From Betaproteobacteria bacterium (lineage in GTDB: Bacteria > Pseudomonadota > Gammaproteobacteria > Burkholderiales > Rhodocyclaceae): DNA of 64,000 nt. The stretch lies in contig JADJBM010000032.1 in assembly GCA_016703785.1 (NCBI GenBank), positions 1 through 64,000 on the forward strand. The letters run 5' to 3'. The notes below the pieces were generated by a model. It worked only from the letters and a program-made list of their open reading frames with translations, was not told where the DNA came from and searched no databases. Below are positions 18,847 through 28,366 of this stretch, in pieces. Positions within the stretch are counted from its first letter, which is position 1. Each line of letters starts with the position of its first letter. Made by a program: the position numbers and the translations under genes.

Positions 18847-19808
18847 TCAGCGATGCGCCTTGATGCGATAGCCGTAATAACGATAGCGCGGCGCATTGGC
18901 CGCCAGATACTCCGGCGCCACCGCTTCGAGCGGCGTGGGATTCGCGCCGAAGGGCAGCGGGTCGCCCGCCGGGCAGACGCTGTCGACATCCATCGAATCG
19001 AGGTTGTCCACCGACAGCGGCGGGTTCGGTAACAGCTCGAGCAGGCCGGCCTGGATGCGCGCCAGCGCTTCGGGCAGCGCGATGATCGGCCGCGGCCTGC
19101 CGATCTGCTCGCCGACATAGCGCACCAGCTCCGCCAGCGTATAGACGCGCGGACCGCAGCAGCAGTAAGCCTGGCCGACAGCATCGCTGCGATCGAGGCT
19201 GGCGACGATCGCTTGCGCCACGTCCTCCACATACACCGGCTGGAAGCGCGCCCGCGCGTTCCCCAACGGCATGACCGGCGACCAGCGCTGCAGGGAGGCG
19301 AACAGGTTGAGGAAGGCATCGTCCGGCCCGAAGATCACCGAAGGGCGGAAGATCGTCAGGTCGAGCCCTGCCCCCTCTGCACCTTCTGCGCGCAAGGCCG
19401 CCTCGCCCTCGCCCTTGGAGCGCAGGTACTGGCTGGGGCCGGCCGGATCGGCATTCAGCGCGGACACATGCAGCAGGCGGCGCACGCCCGCGGCACGGCA
19501 GGCGGCGGCGATCCGGCGCGGCAGCGCGACATGCGCGCGGGCAAAATCAGGCCCGTAGGGCAGGCCATAGCGGCTGTGCAGGATGCCGACGAGGTTGATC
19601 ACCGCATCCTGGCCAGCGACCAGTTCGGCCAGGACGGCATCGTCAGTACATCGGTCTCGACCACTTCCACCGTGGGCAGCACGATCAGGTGGCGGGCGCG
19701 CTCGCGATGCCGCGTCGGCACGGTAAGGCGATGGCCCGCCGCGGCGAGCCGCTGGGCGACATGGCCGCCGAGAAAACCCGAACCGCCAATCAACAATATG
19801 CTTTTCAT
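18847..19808 (-). pseudogene. NAD(P)-binding epimerase-like protein (NDUFA9-type SDR), one frameshift
   Basis: An atypical SDR of about 318 residues: GGSGFLGGHVAQRLAAAGH for cofactor binding, VINLVGILHSR, HVSALNADPAGPSQYLRSK and IFRPSVIFGPDD. This pattern matches bacterial relatives of the complex I subunit NDUFA9, which often lie beside cca in betaproteobacteria. A single lost base near 19640 separates the first 56 residues from the rest. The start ATG is at 19808. It is one base before cca in the same direction, so the two are co-transcribed. Confidence 0.82.
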
Positions 19809-19899
19809 GGTTTCTCCGTTCGGGTTTCGGTGGAGGCTAATGCAGGCACAGCCCCCCGCGAGGGGGCGAAGGGGGGCGGGCGTTTTTTTCATCCTGCCG

Positions 19900-21849
19900 T
19901 CACGGCAGGTCTTCGGTCTTCGGCTTGTCGTTGCCATTCTTCGGCTGGATGGTGCCGAGGCGGGTTTTCAGCGACTGCGGCTGCCCGTCGAACAGCGCCG
20001 AGTAGTACACGGCGTTGCTCATCACCTTCTTGACATAGTCGCGCGTCTCGTTGAAGGGGATCGTCTCGGCGTAGATGGCGCCCTCGATGGGCTTCACGTC
20101 GCGCCAGCGGCGCGCCCGGCCCGGGCCGGCGTTGTAGGCGGCGGAGGCCAGCACCGGATGACTGTCCAGTTCGTCGAGCACCAGCTTCAGATAGTTGGTG
20201 CCGAGGGTGACGTTGACGTCCGTGTCGTTCGTCCGGCCCGGGTGGAAATCCTTCAGGCCGATCTTCTTCGCCACCCAGCTCGCCGTCTTGGGCATGAGCT
20301 GCATGAGGCCCTTGGCGCCCACCACCGACTTGGCGTTGGTGATGAAGCGGCTCTCCTGGCGCATGAGGCCGTAGACCCAGCCCTCGTCGAGCTGCAGGGC
20401 CTTCGCCTTCGGCTCGACATGCTCGCGGAAGGGCGCCAGGTAGCGCATCGAATAGTCATGCAGCGCCTGGGTGCGATCCGCGGTATTGATGGCGCGGTCG
20501 TAGATGTCGAGCCGGTTGGCCAGCTCCGCCGCCGCCAGCAGATTGGCGTCGTCCATGCCGCGCACCGTCCAGTTCCATTCACGAATCCCCTCGATGCGCA
20601 TGTCGAGCTCGAATAGCGCCAGCGCCCGACGGATGCCCGGCAGGGCAGCGATGGCATTCACTGCCTCGGCGGAGGGTTTCTGGGCTTTGGACGGCAGCAT
20701 GATCGGCCGGCCGAGCTCATCGTCGGACAAGTTGCCGTAGAAATTCGGCTGGCCGGCAACGCGCTGGTACAGCGCCCGCGCTTCCTCCTGCCTGCCGCTC
20801 GCCGCATGGGCGCGGCCGAGCCAGTAGACCCAATCCGGCTGCGCCTGCATCGCCCTCGGCATCTGTTCGATGGCCTCCTGCACCATGGGCCAGTTCAGTG
20901 CCCGCAATGCGGCGCGCGCCTTCCACGCCACCTGCTCGTCCGACAGGGGCGCCTTGCCGGCCAGCGCATACCAGCCCAACGCTTCGGGCAGGTGCTTGAG
21001 CGCACCCATCCAGCCGAGCTGGCCGTAGAGGTAGCCACGATCCGCCGCCGAAAACTTGTCCTTGATGCCTTCCCACAAGCGTGCCGCCTGGGCGGGGTCG
21101 TTGCGGGCCGCGCGCTGCACGGCCGCCAGGGCCATTTCACGTCCCTGGCGGCTCGAGGCGAAGTTGTCCGGCAACAGCGCGATATGGCGTACCGGATTGC
21201 CGACGACCGCTTCCAGCGTCTTGGCCGACGGCGCCTGCCCGACAGGCAGATAGGCTGCTGTGTTTTTTGCAGCCCCCATCTTCTTCGCCTCCAGCAGACG
21301 GCGCAGGCGCTCCCAGATGTCGTCCGTGCTCAGGCGCTTGTCGGCAATCAGCTGCTCCATCAGGGGGGTGCACGATTCGGGCAGCTCGGCCGCGACGAAC
21401 CAGAGCGGGCGCGCTTCGTCCAGCGCGCCGAGGTCGGCCAGGCGCAAGCGGTTTTGCAGGCCGTAGCAAGTGCTTTCCTGGTCCGGCTGGACGAGCGGCG
21501 GGTACTCGGCATCGAAGACATCCCACTCCTGGCGCTTGCCCAGCACCTTGAGCCATTCGCCGCGCAGCTTGTCGGCCAGATAGCTGCCGGCATGGCGCGA
21601 CAGGAAATCACGCAGCTCGGTGCTGCCGGCTTCCTCCAGGCGCAGGCGCAACAGCCAGTACTCGACGTAGGGTTCCAGCGGATGGCCGCGCACCGCCTCG
21701 AGCTGCTTGGACAGCTTGGCGCGGTCGCCGCGCTGGACGGCGTCGCGCGCGGCGAGCACGCGGTCGTTCATGCTGGCTGCCTGGCTCACCGACAGCGGCA
21801 AGCCCAGCAGCAGTGCCCACAGCAGATACTTGATTCGATATAGTTGCAT
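19900..21849 (-). CDS. Soluble lytic murein transglycosylase (Slt70 type)
   Basis: The protein of about 649 residues has a signal peptide (GLPLSVSQAAS), a long alpha-helical superhelical U/L domain, and a C-terminal SLT domain with catalytic glutamate in GLMRQESRF, then GAKGLMQLMPKTA and ASAAYNAGPGRARRWR. Such enzymes cleave peptidoglycan glycan strands to 1,6-anhydro-muropeptides in the periplasm. ATG 21849 is preferred to the GTG one codon earlier. It is divergent from the 5-formyl-THF cyclo-ligase gene 32 bases away. Confidence 0.93.
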   Translation of the reverse strand: MQLYRIKYLLWALLLGLPLSVSQAASMNDRVLAARDAVQRGDRAKLSKQLEAVRGHPLEPYVEYWLLRLRLEEAGSTELRDFLSRHAGSYLADKLRGEWLKVLGKRQEWDVFDAEYPPLVQPDQESTCYGLQNRLRLADLGALDEARPLWFVAAELPESCTPLMEQLIADKRLSTDDIWERLRRLLEAKKMGAAKNTAAYLPVGQAPSAKTLEAVVGNPVRHIALLPDNFASSRQGREMALAAVQRAARNDPAQAARLWEGIKDKFSAADRGYLYGQLGWMGALKHLPEALGWYALAGKAPLSDEQVAWKARAALRALNWPMVQEAIEQMPRAMQAQPDWVYWLGRAHAASGRQEEARALYQRVAGQPNFYGNLSDDELGRPIMLPSKAQKPSAEAVNAIAALPGIRRALALFELDMRIEGIREWNWTVRGMDDANLLAAAELANRLDIYDRAINTADRTQALHDYSMRYLAPFREHVEPKAKALQLDEGWVYGLMRQESRFITNAKSVVGAKGLMQLMPKTASWVAKKIGLKDFHPGRTNDTDVNVTLGTNYLKLVLDELDSHPVLASAAYNAGPGRARRWRDVKPIEGAIYAETIPFNETRDYVKKVMSNAVYYSALFDGQPQSLKTRLGTIQPKNGNDKPKTEDLP

Positions 21850-21881
21850 CACGTTCCTGTTTCGAGATTAGCACATCGCAC

Positions 21882-22634
21882 ATGACAGATTCCGCCGCCG
21901 CCAACGATCTTCGTGCCCATCGTGCCTATCGCAACGACCTGCGCACCCGACTCGTCGCCGCGCGCGAAGCGCTGCCTGCCGAAACCCATGCGCGCCTGTC
22001 GAACGAGATCGAGCGGCATTTGGCCGCCCTGCTCGACGCGCTGAAACCGGGCGTGCTCGCCTTCTGCTGGCCCTTCCGCGCCGAATTCGACGCCCGCCCG
22101 CTGGTCACGGCCCAGCTGTCGCGCGGTCTGCGCGCCTGCCTTCCGGTAGTCATGGACAAGGATTCGCCGCTGGAATTCCGCGCATGGACGCCGCACAGCG
22201 AAATGGTCGAGGACCGCTACGGCATCCACATCCCGGCGCTGGGCGACACGCTGCGGCCCGATGTCATCCTCATGCCGCTCAACGGCTTCGATGGCGCCGG
22301 CTACCGCCTCGGCTACGGCGGCGGCTACTTCGACCGCAGCCTGGCCGCACTCTCAAGTCAATCGCCGGGCCGCCCCAAGATTGACTTGGCCCCCTCGGGG
22401 GGCGGGGCGGCCCATGGGGCCGACCCGGGGGCGTCACAATTGCCCCGGCCGCGTGCCATTGGCGTCGGCTTCGAACTGGCGCGGGTGGGCACGATCCGGC
22501 CGCAGGCCCACGACCTACCGATGGAGGCCATCGTCACCGAAGCGGGGATATTCGAGGTGAAGGCGGGGCGCCTTCAGCCCCGACAGGGAAAGCAGGGCCC
22601 GGGAGCGGCGGATGCTGACAGAATCGCTTATTGA
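21882..22634 (+). CDS. 5-formyltetrahydrofolate cyclo-ligase with repeat-encoded insertion
   Basis: The enzyme (also called Fau or YgfA) converts 5-formyl-THF to 5,10-methenyl-THF with ATP. Family motifs: YRNDLRTRLVAAREALP, CWPFRAEFDARPLV and the nucleotide-binding LNGFDGAGYRLGYGGGYFDR, then VGFELARVGTIRP and VTEAGIFE. Between residues about 157 and 187 a glycine/proline/alanine-rich stretch is inserted, encoded by a palindromic repeat (22354-22442) that keeps the frame. It follows the conserved GGGYFDR motif, so activity may survive. The last seven bases overlap the convergent FecR gene. Confidence 0.9.
   Translation: MTDSAAANDLRAHRAYRNDLRTRLVAAREALPAETHARLSNEIERHLAALLDALKPGVLAFCWPFRAEFDARPLVTAQLSRGLRACLPVVMDKDSPLEFRAWTPHSEMVEDRYGIHIPALGDTLRPDVILMPLNGFDGAGYRLGYGGGYFDRSLAALSSQSPGRPKIDLAPSGGGAAHGADPGASQLPRPRAIGVGFELARVGTIRPQAHDLPMEAIVTEAGIFEVKAGRLQPRQGKQGPGAADADRIAY
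22354..22442. repeat. Palindromic repeat inserted in frame in the cyclo-ligase gene
   Basis: Two nested inverted repeats: CAAGTCAATC (22354-22363) with GATTGACTTG (22379-22388), and GGGCCGCCCC (22367-22376) with GGGGCGGCCC (22404-22413), plus a CCCCCTCGGGGG hairpin. The segment is absent from the conserved protein family, so it is a gained element whose length keeps the reading frame. Confidence 0.7.
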
Positions 22635-24016
22635 CTGAAAGCCGCCGCGCCCATGATCGTGCCGATGGGCGTGCCCGTGAACATGTAGGAAAGCCCCGCC
22701 CGTGAGGCATTGGCGCCGGCGAAGAACCCGTTGATATAAGACCAGCAGCCAGTGCAGCCGCCCCCCGTGACAGCCGTCCCGCCCCCGCCGAACACCGTGC
22801 CCGTGATGGTTCCAGTAGGCCAGCTCGTCGAATAGGTATTCCCCCCGATGGGTACGCCCAGGCTGCCGGCCACATTGCCGGCGCCGAAATCCACCGCCAG
22901 GCTCCCTGTGATGGGCTGGGTGCCGAAGGTGAAGTTGACGCCATCCAGGGTAGCCGTCGGAAAGGTGTATCCAATAAGGGTGAAGTTGGCCGTGCCGCTG
23001 GTGGGCATGACGGGCGTCGGCAGGCCGACGACGTAGTGGGTGTGCTGCAGGGTGTCGAGGGGAGTGCCCCCCAATAACCTGCTGGCGTCGATCCAGCGCC
23101 CCCAGCCGATGATGCCGTCGGAGAGCATGCCGACCGGGGCGCCCTGGAAGACTTCCATGGGCCCGTCGCTGAACGCCGCAAGGCCGCCGCCGCTGAACGT
23201 CGCCGTCGTGCTCCCCGTGATGCCATCTGCAGACCATTGGCCCGCCCCCGGCGGAGAAATGCTGCTGAACACGCTGGACAGGGTGATCGAATAGCCTGCG
23301 CCGGAAGTCAGGCCTGCAGGTGGACTGGAAGGCAGCCCCGCCGGCGTGCCGTCCTGGGTGACGTTGTCGCCTGCGACATATTCGGGAAGCTGCAGTCCTC
23401 GCCCCTGCACCGGCGGCGGGGGAATCTCGGTTTTCTTGTCTGTCATCACCGGACGGGTGTTGCTGTCCGCCACAAAGGCCGTCTCGCCGCTGTTGAGGAT
23501 CAGGCAGCCGGCGGCGTTGCACACCTCGTTGCTGCCTTCGCCGGTAGTGACGCTGATGCTGTTGCCGTAGGTGACCGAGAATTCGGTGCCGCGGATGCCG
23601 ATCGTGGCGACGATGGTGCTCACCCGGTAGTTGTCGCGGTTTCTGCGCCCGACCACGCCGGTGATGGTGCGCATGGCGCCCTTCAGCAGGCTGAAAAAGC
23701 CCTTCTCGCTGCCGTCGGCCTGGCCGGCAAACTTGTAGTCGTCGATGCGGAACTGGGTCTGCGGCGCCAGCGACACCTGGGCACCGTCGGAGAAGCGCAG
23801 CTGGGCGCGTCCGTTGCCGGTGTCGATCATCTCGCCGCTGGCGACGTCTCCCCCTCTGGCCAGCGGTCGGCTACGGCCGTCCGCGGCCAGCGCCCTGACA
23901 TCGCCGACGGCGAAATCGATGCGTCCGGCCGTGGCCATGCCATCGAGCGGGATGCCAGCTGCAAGGGCTGCCAGGAGGGCAGCGCCGGATATTCTCAACT
24001 TGATGGTGTTCGGCAT
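22628..24016 (-). CDS. FecR-domain protein with C-terminal TbpB-like barrel domain
   Basis: The 462-residue protein has a signal peptide, a FecR domain at residues about 30-150 (FAVGDVRALAADGRSRPL, GAQVSLAPQTQFRI, IGIRGTEFSV), a proline linker, and a C-terminal half of repeated glycine-rich strands. The end (YINGFFAGANASRAGLSYMF, GTIMGAAAFSQ) resembles the C-terminal barrel of TbpB-like surface proteins. It could be a surface-exposed binding protein. There are no partner sigma factor or receptor genes. The family of the C-terminal half is a likeness, not a firm call. Confidence 0.65.
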   Translation of the reverse strand: MPNTIKLRISGAALLAALAAGIPLDGMATAGRIDFAVGDVRALAADGRSRPLARGGDVASGEMIDTGNGRAQLRFSDGAQVSLAPQTQFRIDDYKFAGQADGSEKGFFSLLKGAMRTITGVVGRRNRDNYRVSTIVATIGIRGTEFSVTYGNSISVTTGEGSNEVCNAAGCLILNSGETAFVADSNTRPVMTDKKTEIPPPPVQGRGLQLPEYVAGDNVTQDGTPAGLPSSPPAGLTSGAGYSITLSSVFSSISPPGAGQWSADGITGSTTATFSGGGLAAFSDGPMEVFQGAPVGMLSDGIIGWGRWIDASRLLGGTPLDTLQHTHYVVGLPTPVMPTSGTANFTLIGYTFPTATLDGVNFTFGTQPITGSLAVDFGAGNVAGSLGVPIGGNTYSTSWPTGTITGTVFGGGGTAVTGGGCTGCWSYINGFFAGANASRAGLSYMFTGTPIGTIMGAAAFSQ

Positions 24017-24107
24017 GATGGTTCTTCTTTATTTTGTTGTCATGATTCTAGCAGCAGATAGCGGCGGCGCCTGGCATCCCATTGCCTGCGCTATGTAAGT
24101 AAGCTGG

Positions 24108-25619
24108 TTACCCTCCCAGAAACATTCTGTAGGCCGGGTTGCCGGTTTCATCCCAGTTGGCGTAGCCGAGCGCCTTGAGGAAGGCGCGGAATTCCGCCTT
24201 GCCGCCCGGCGGCACCTGCATGCCGACCAGCACGCGGCCGATGTCGCCGCCGTGGTTGCGGTAGTGGAACAGCGAGATGTTCCAGTTGGCGCTCATGCTG
24301 TCGAGGAACTTCATCAGCGCGCCGGGCCGCTCGGGAAACTCGAAGCGGTAAACCAGCTCGTTGTCCACCGGCGCATGGCCACCGACCATGTGGCGCACAT
24401 GCAGCTTGGCCATCTCGTCTTCAGTGAGGTCCAGCGTCTCCAGCCCGTGGCGGCGCAGGGCGTCGACCAGCTTGAGCGATTCCGCCCGGTTGCCCACCTG
24501 CACGCCGACGAAGACATGCGCCGCACGCGGGTCGCCATAGCGGTAATTGAACTCCGTCACGTTGCGCGGGCCGAGCAGCGCGCAGAATTTCTTGAAGCTG
24601 CCCGGCGTCTCCGGAATCGTCACCGCCAGCACCGCCTCGCGCTGTTCGCCGACTTCCGCCAGCTCGGCGACAAAGCGCAGGCGGTCGAAGTTCATGTTGG
24701 CGCCGGAGGCCACCGCCACCAGCGTCTTGTCGCGGATCCTGTGGCGCTGCACGTATTCCTTGGCGCCGGCCACGGCCAGCGCGCCGGCCGGCTCGAGGAT
24801 GGCGCGGGTGTCCTCGAAGACGTCCTTGATCGCCGCGCAGATGGCATCGGTGCCGACCAGCACCATCTCGTCCACGTACTCGCGGGCGAGGCGGAAGGTC
24901 TCCTCGCCGACCTGCTTCACCGCCGCGCCGTCGGCGAACAGGCCGACCTGCGCCAGGCGCACGCGCCGGCCCGCCGCCAGCGACTGCGCCATGGCGTCGG
25001 CGTCGGCCGCCTCGACGCCGATGATCTTCGTGTCCGGGCGCAGGCGCTTGATGTAGGCGGCCACGCCGCCGATGAGGCCGCCGCCGCCGACGCAGCAGAA
25101 GACGGCATGGATCGGGCGCGGATGCTGGCGCAGGATTTCCATGCCGATGGTGCCCTGGCCGGCGATCACCTCCGGGTCGTCGAAGGGGTGGACGAAGGTC
25201 AGCTTATGCTTCTTCTCCAGCACCAGCGCATGGGCATAGGCTTCGTCGAAGGATTCGCCCGCCAGCACCACCTCGCCGCCGAGCGCCTCCACCGCGCGGA
25301 CCTTGATCTGCGCGGTGGTCTCCGGCATCACGATGACGGCGCGGCAGCCGACCTCCGCCGCCGCCAGCGCCACGCCCTGCGCATGGTTGCCGGCCGAGGC
25401 GCAGATGACGCCGCGCTTGCGCTTCTCCGGCGGCAGGCCGACGATCTTGTTGTAGGCGCCGCGCAGCTTGAAGGAGAACACCGCCTGCATGTCCTCGCGC
25501 TTGAGCAGCAGGGTGTTGTTCAGGCGCGCGGAGAGGTTCGGCGCCGGCTCGAGCGGCGACTCGATCGCCACGTCGTAGACCTGCGCGTTGAGGATTTTTT
25601 CGAGGTAGTCGATGGCCAT
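24108..25619 (-). CDS. ilvA: Threonine dehydratase, biosynthetic long form
   Basis: IlvA deaminates threonine to 2-oxobutanoate, the first committed step of isoleucine synthesis. The PLP lysine is in FSFKLRGAYNK (about residue 50), followed by SAGNHAQGVALAA and the phosphate loop CVGGGGLIGG. The C-terminal third holds two ACT-like regulatory domains (TIPETPGSFKKF and FEFPERPGALMKF) that bind isoleucine or valine. ATG 25619 starts MAIDYLEKIL; 13 further in-frame residues upstream do not fit the family. Length about 503 residues. It appears to stand alone. Confidence 0.95.
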   Translation of the reverse strand: MAIDYLEKILNAQVYDVAIESPLEPAPNLSARLNNTLLLKREDMQAVFSFKLRGAYNKIVGLPPEKRKRGVICASAGNHAQGVALAAAEVGCRAVIVMPETTAQIKVRAVEALGGEVVLAGESFDEAYAHALVLEKKHKLTFVHPFDDPEVIAGQGTIGMEILRQHPRPIHAVFCCVGGGGLIGGVAAYIKRLRPDTKIIGVEAADADAMAQSLAAGRRVRLAQVGLFADGAAVKQVGEETFRLAREYVDEMVLVGTDAICAAIKDVFEDTRAILEPAGALAVAGAKEYVQRHRIRDKTLVAVASGANMNFDRLRFVAELAEVGEQREAVLAVTIPETPGSFKKFCALLGPRNVTEFNYRYGDPRAAHVFVGVQVGNRAESLKLVDALRRHGLETLDLTEDEMAKLHVRHMVGGHAPVDNELVYRFEFPERPGALMKFLDSMSANWNISLFHYRNHGGDIGRVLVGMQVPPGGKAEFRAFLKALGYANWDETGNPAYRMFLGG

Positions 25620-25676
25620 AAGGGCGCAAGCGTAGCAGGCGGCCGCCTGCGCCAGCAAGCCGCGCCCTAAGTACCC

Positions 25677-27242
25677 TTAGTCTGCGCCGCCGAGCGTGAA
25701 ACGGAAGGTGGCGCCCTTGTCCGTCTCCGCTTCCACCCAGAGGCGGCCGCCGTGCCGCTGGATGATGCGCCAGACGGTTGCCAGGCCGATGCCGGTGCCT
25801 TCGAAACGATCCTGCCGGTGCAGGCGCTGGAAAGGCTCGAAGATGCGCGCCGCCTCGTCCATGTCGAAGCCGACGCCGTTGTCGCGCACGAAATAGACGG
25901 CCTCGCCATCCACGGTCTCTGCACCGAACTCGATGCACGACGATTCGCTCTCTCGCGAGTACTTCCAGGCATTGCCGAGCAGGTTCGCCAGCACGCTCTG
26001 CATCAGGCTGGGGTCGGCCACCGCCGTCACGCCGGCCTGGATGCGCGCCTCGAAGATGCGCCGCTTGTCGCGTTCGCGCAACTCTTCGACGATCTCCGTT
26101 GCCCTCTCGGAAAGATCGACCGGCGTGCGGTGCAGCGCCGTGCGCGTGCTGCGCGCGAAGGCCAGCAGGTCCTCGACCATTTGCGACATGCGCAGGCTCG
26201 CCCGGTCGATGCGCTCAAGGCTGTCGCGTCCGCCCTCGTCCAGCCTGTCGGCATAGTCTTCCAGCAGGACGCCGGCGAAGCCGCGCATGGCGCGCAGCGG
26301 CGCCTGCAGGTCGTGCGAGGCGGAATAGCTGAAGGCCTCCAGCTCCTGGTTGGCGCGCGACAGCTCCGTCGTGCGCGCCGCCACCTGCTCCTCCAGGTGA
26401 TCCCGTTCGTGCTGGAGCTGCATGCGGGCGTCGCCCAGGCTGGCGGTCATGGTGTCGAAGGCCTGCGCGATGCGGGCGACCTCGTCCCGCCCGGTGATGC
26501 CGGTACGCGCCGAAAAGTCAGCCTCGGCGACACGGCGCATCGTGGCGACGATGCGCCGCACGCGGCGCGTCAGCATGGCGTAGAGCAGCAGCCACAGCAG
26601 CAGTGCCAACCCCAGCAGGAAAGCCGAGAACTGCCAGGCGGCCTGTCGCACCCCTGCTGCCGCCGCGGCCTTGCGCTCGCCAAGATCGTATTCGAGGAAC
26701 AGCAAGCCGGTGCGCTGGGCGCGCAAGGCGCCGCCGCGCAGGCCCAACTGGAGTGGAAACAGCGCCGCCACGCTGTTGCCGTCCGCAGCCAGGCGGGCAA
26801 TGCCGGCCATGCGCGACTGCACCGCCGGGGCCTCCGCCAGAATCACCACGTCTCTCATCAGGCGCGGCAGCACCGCCTCTACGCTCTCGCCCAACAGCAG
26901 GCCGCGGCTGGCGGCGATGACCACGCCGCGTTCGTCGATGACGGCCGCCAGGCGATGGCCGGACTCGGCACCGAGCGCCGACAGCACGGCCTGGACGCTC
27001 TCTCCCTGCCCGAGCCGGTAGAAGGCCTCCAGCGTGCTCTCCATGCGGTTGGCACGCTGGGTGATGGCATCGACGGCGGTCGCCTCGACCGCGCGGTCGG
27101 CCTGGCGCAGGCTGTACTGCAGGACACCGCCGCTCACCAGCAGGGTAAACACCAGCAACAGGATGGGGATGCCGGTGCGCAGCGAGCGACCCGCGGCGCG
27201 GGACGACAGCGCATCGAGCAGCCGGGTCAACGTCTGTTTCAT
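25677..27242 (-). CDS. Membrane sensor histidine kinase
   Basis: The 521-residue kinase has a membrane helix at residues 25-45, a periplasmic sensor of about 150 residues, a second helix (FLLGLALLLWLLLYAML), a HAMP domain (RRVAEADFSARTGI, about 240), a coiled coil, the phospho-acceptor histidine about residue 310 (YSASHDLQAPLRAMRG), an N-box (NLLGNAWKYSRE) and G-boxes (DNGVGFDMDEA, GTGIGLATV). The dimerisation region is of the bacteriophytochrome-like type. Its start overlaps the stop of a substrate-binding lipoprotein gene by four bases; no response regulator is adjacent. The HAMP codons contain one 24-bp word on the antisense strand. Confidence 0.92.
   Translation of the reverse strand: MKQTLTRLLDALSSRAAGRSLRTGIPILLLVFTLLVSGGVLQYSLRQADRAVEATAVDAITQRANRMESTLEAFYRLGQGESVQAVLSALGAESGHRLAAVIDERGVVIAASRGLLLGESVEAVLPRLMRDVVILAEAPAVQSRMAGIARLAADGNSVAALFPLQLGLRGGALRAQRTGLLFLEYDLGERKAAAAAGVRQAAWQFSAFLLGLALLLWLLLYAMLTRRVRRIVATMRRVAEADFSARTGITGRDEVARIAQAFDTMTASLGDARMQLQHERDHLEEQVAARTTELSRANQELEAFSYSASHDLQAPLRAMRGFAGVLLEDYADRLDEGGRDSLERIDRASLRMSQMVEDLLAFARSTRTALHRTPVDLSERATEIVEELRERDKRRIFEARIQAGVTAVADPSLMQSVLANLLGNAWKYSRESESSCIEFGAETVDGEAVYFVRDNGVGFDMDEAARIFEPFQRLHRQDRFEGTGIGLATVWRIIQRHGGRLWVEAETDKGATFRFTLGGAD
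26514..26537 (+). repeat. 24-bp bipartite word, copy 4
   Basis: AAAGTCAG, ten bases, ACGGCG. It lies antisense within the HAMP domain codons of the histidine kinase. Confidence 0.8.
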
Positions 27243-28168
27243 GGCGCAACCCTGGTCAGCAACTGCGCCAGTTCGACCGGCGCATCGATCAGGTGCGCTA
27301 TCTGCATCTCCTCGTGGATGTGCGCGAGGACATCGAGCAGCTTGCGCGCGCCGCCGGCGAAATAGGCGGCGTTGTCGGCTTCGCCTAGCGGCCGCACGCC
27401 GGCATAGGCCGCACCGAACTGCGCCGGTGCCTGCCCGTAGCGCCGCGCCGCCCTTGCCATTGTGGCTTCGTCGGCCAGGGCGGTGCGGCTGGCGTAGAGC
27501 GCCTGCACGAGTTTGCGCAGACGCCCGGGGTGATCCTGCAGGCAGGTGTCGCGCACCACCACGGCGCGAATCAGGTCATTGTCCATCTGGCCCGTGCTGA
27601 ATGCGATCTGTGCGCCAGAGGCACGCAGGCGGCCGGCATAGGGTTCGTGCGTGACAGCGGCATCGATGCGCCCCGCCTCGTATTCGCCGGCCTGCTCGTG
27701 CGGCAGCAGGGTGACGATCTCGACGTCGGCCACCGTCAGGCCGGACTGGCGCAGGGCATGGGCGAGGATGAAGGCGCCCACGCCGGTGCTCTCCACCGCC
27801 ACGCGCCGCCCCCTGAGAGCCTTCACGCCGCCCAGCGGCGGCCGCGCCAGGATCTGGCCGGCGCCGACCGAGATGTCCGTCAGGGCGGCGATGCGCACGG
27901 CATGTCCTTCGGACGCCAGCAACACGGCCTCGTCCAGGGTCAGGATCGCCACGTCGAGGGCGCGGTTGCGGAAGGCCTGCAGGGTGGCCGTTTCCGAGGC
28001 GAACTCGACCAGGCGCACCTGATTGCCGAGCCGGCCATCGTCGGCGGCGAGGAAAAAGGGCGCATTGCCGGGCCACGGGCTGGCGCCGACGCGCAATTCG
28101 GTTTCGGTTTGGCTGCAGCCGGCGAACAGCAGTGCGGCCGCCAGGGCATGGATCCACGTCCACTTCAA
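27239..28168 (-). CDS. Substrate-binding lipoprotein, NMT1/THI5 type
   Basis: The 309-residue protein begins with a lipoprotein signal (AALLFAGCSQTE, lipobox cysteine at about residue 18), followed by a periplasmic binding fold: VGASPWPGNAPFFLAADDG, ALDVAILTLDEAVLLASEG, GRRVAVESTGVGAFILAHAL and AAVTHEPYAGRL. This matches NMT1/SsuA-like solute-binding proteins for sulfonates, nitrate or thiamine precursors. No ABC permease or ATPase is nearby; instead it overlaps a histidine kinase gene by four bases, so it may serve as the kinase's periplasmic ligand sensor. Confidence 0.85.
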   Translation of the reverse strand: MKWTWIHALAAALLFAGCSQTETELRVGASPWPGNAPFFLAADDGRLGNQVRLVEFASETATLQAFRNRALDVAILTLDEAVLLASEGHAVRIAALTDISVGAGQILARPPLGGVKALRGRRVAVESTGVGAFILAHALRQSGLTVADVEIVTLLPHEQAGEYEAGRIDAAVTHEPYAGRLRASGAQIAFSTGQMDNDLIRAVVVRDTCLQDHPGRLRKLVQALYASRTALADEATMARAARRYGQAPAQFGAAYAGVRPLGEADNAAYFAGGARKLLDVLAHIHEEMQIAHLIDAPVELAQLLTRVAP

Positions 28169-28366
28169 GGGCAGTTCTCCTCCAGAATGCTCTGGTTGTT
28201 GTTCTTATAAACTGCCGCCGGGATCTGGGGCGGGATGAGACGGACAGAATGGCAGCAAGCAGGATGCCATTCCGCCGAATATCCTTTCTAGCAAACATAT
28301 CGGGACACCGCAAGCAACTCCTTCACGCACCAGTCTTGTTGCGGCGCAATAAGCTAAAATCCGCGC

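Noticed and set aside
24252..25670. A 472-codon open frame on the plus strand
   Set aside because: Antisense shadow of ilvA; high GC keeps stop codons rare in all frames.
25752..27365. A 537-codon open frame on the plus strand
   Set aside because: Antisense shadow of the histidine kinase gene, whose motifs are all on the minus strand.
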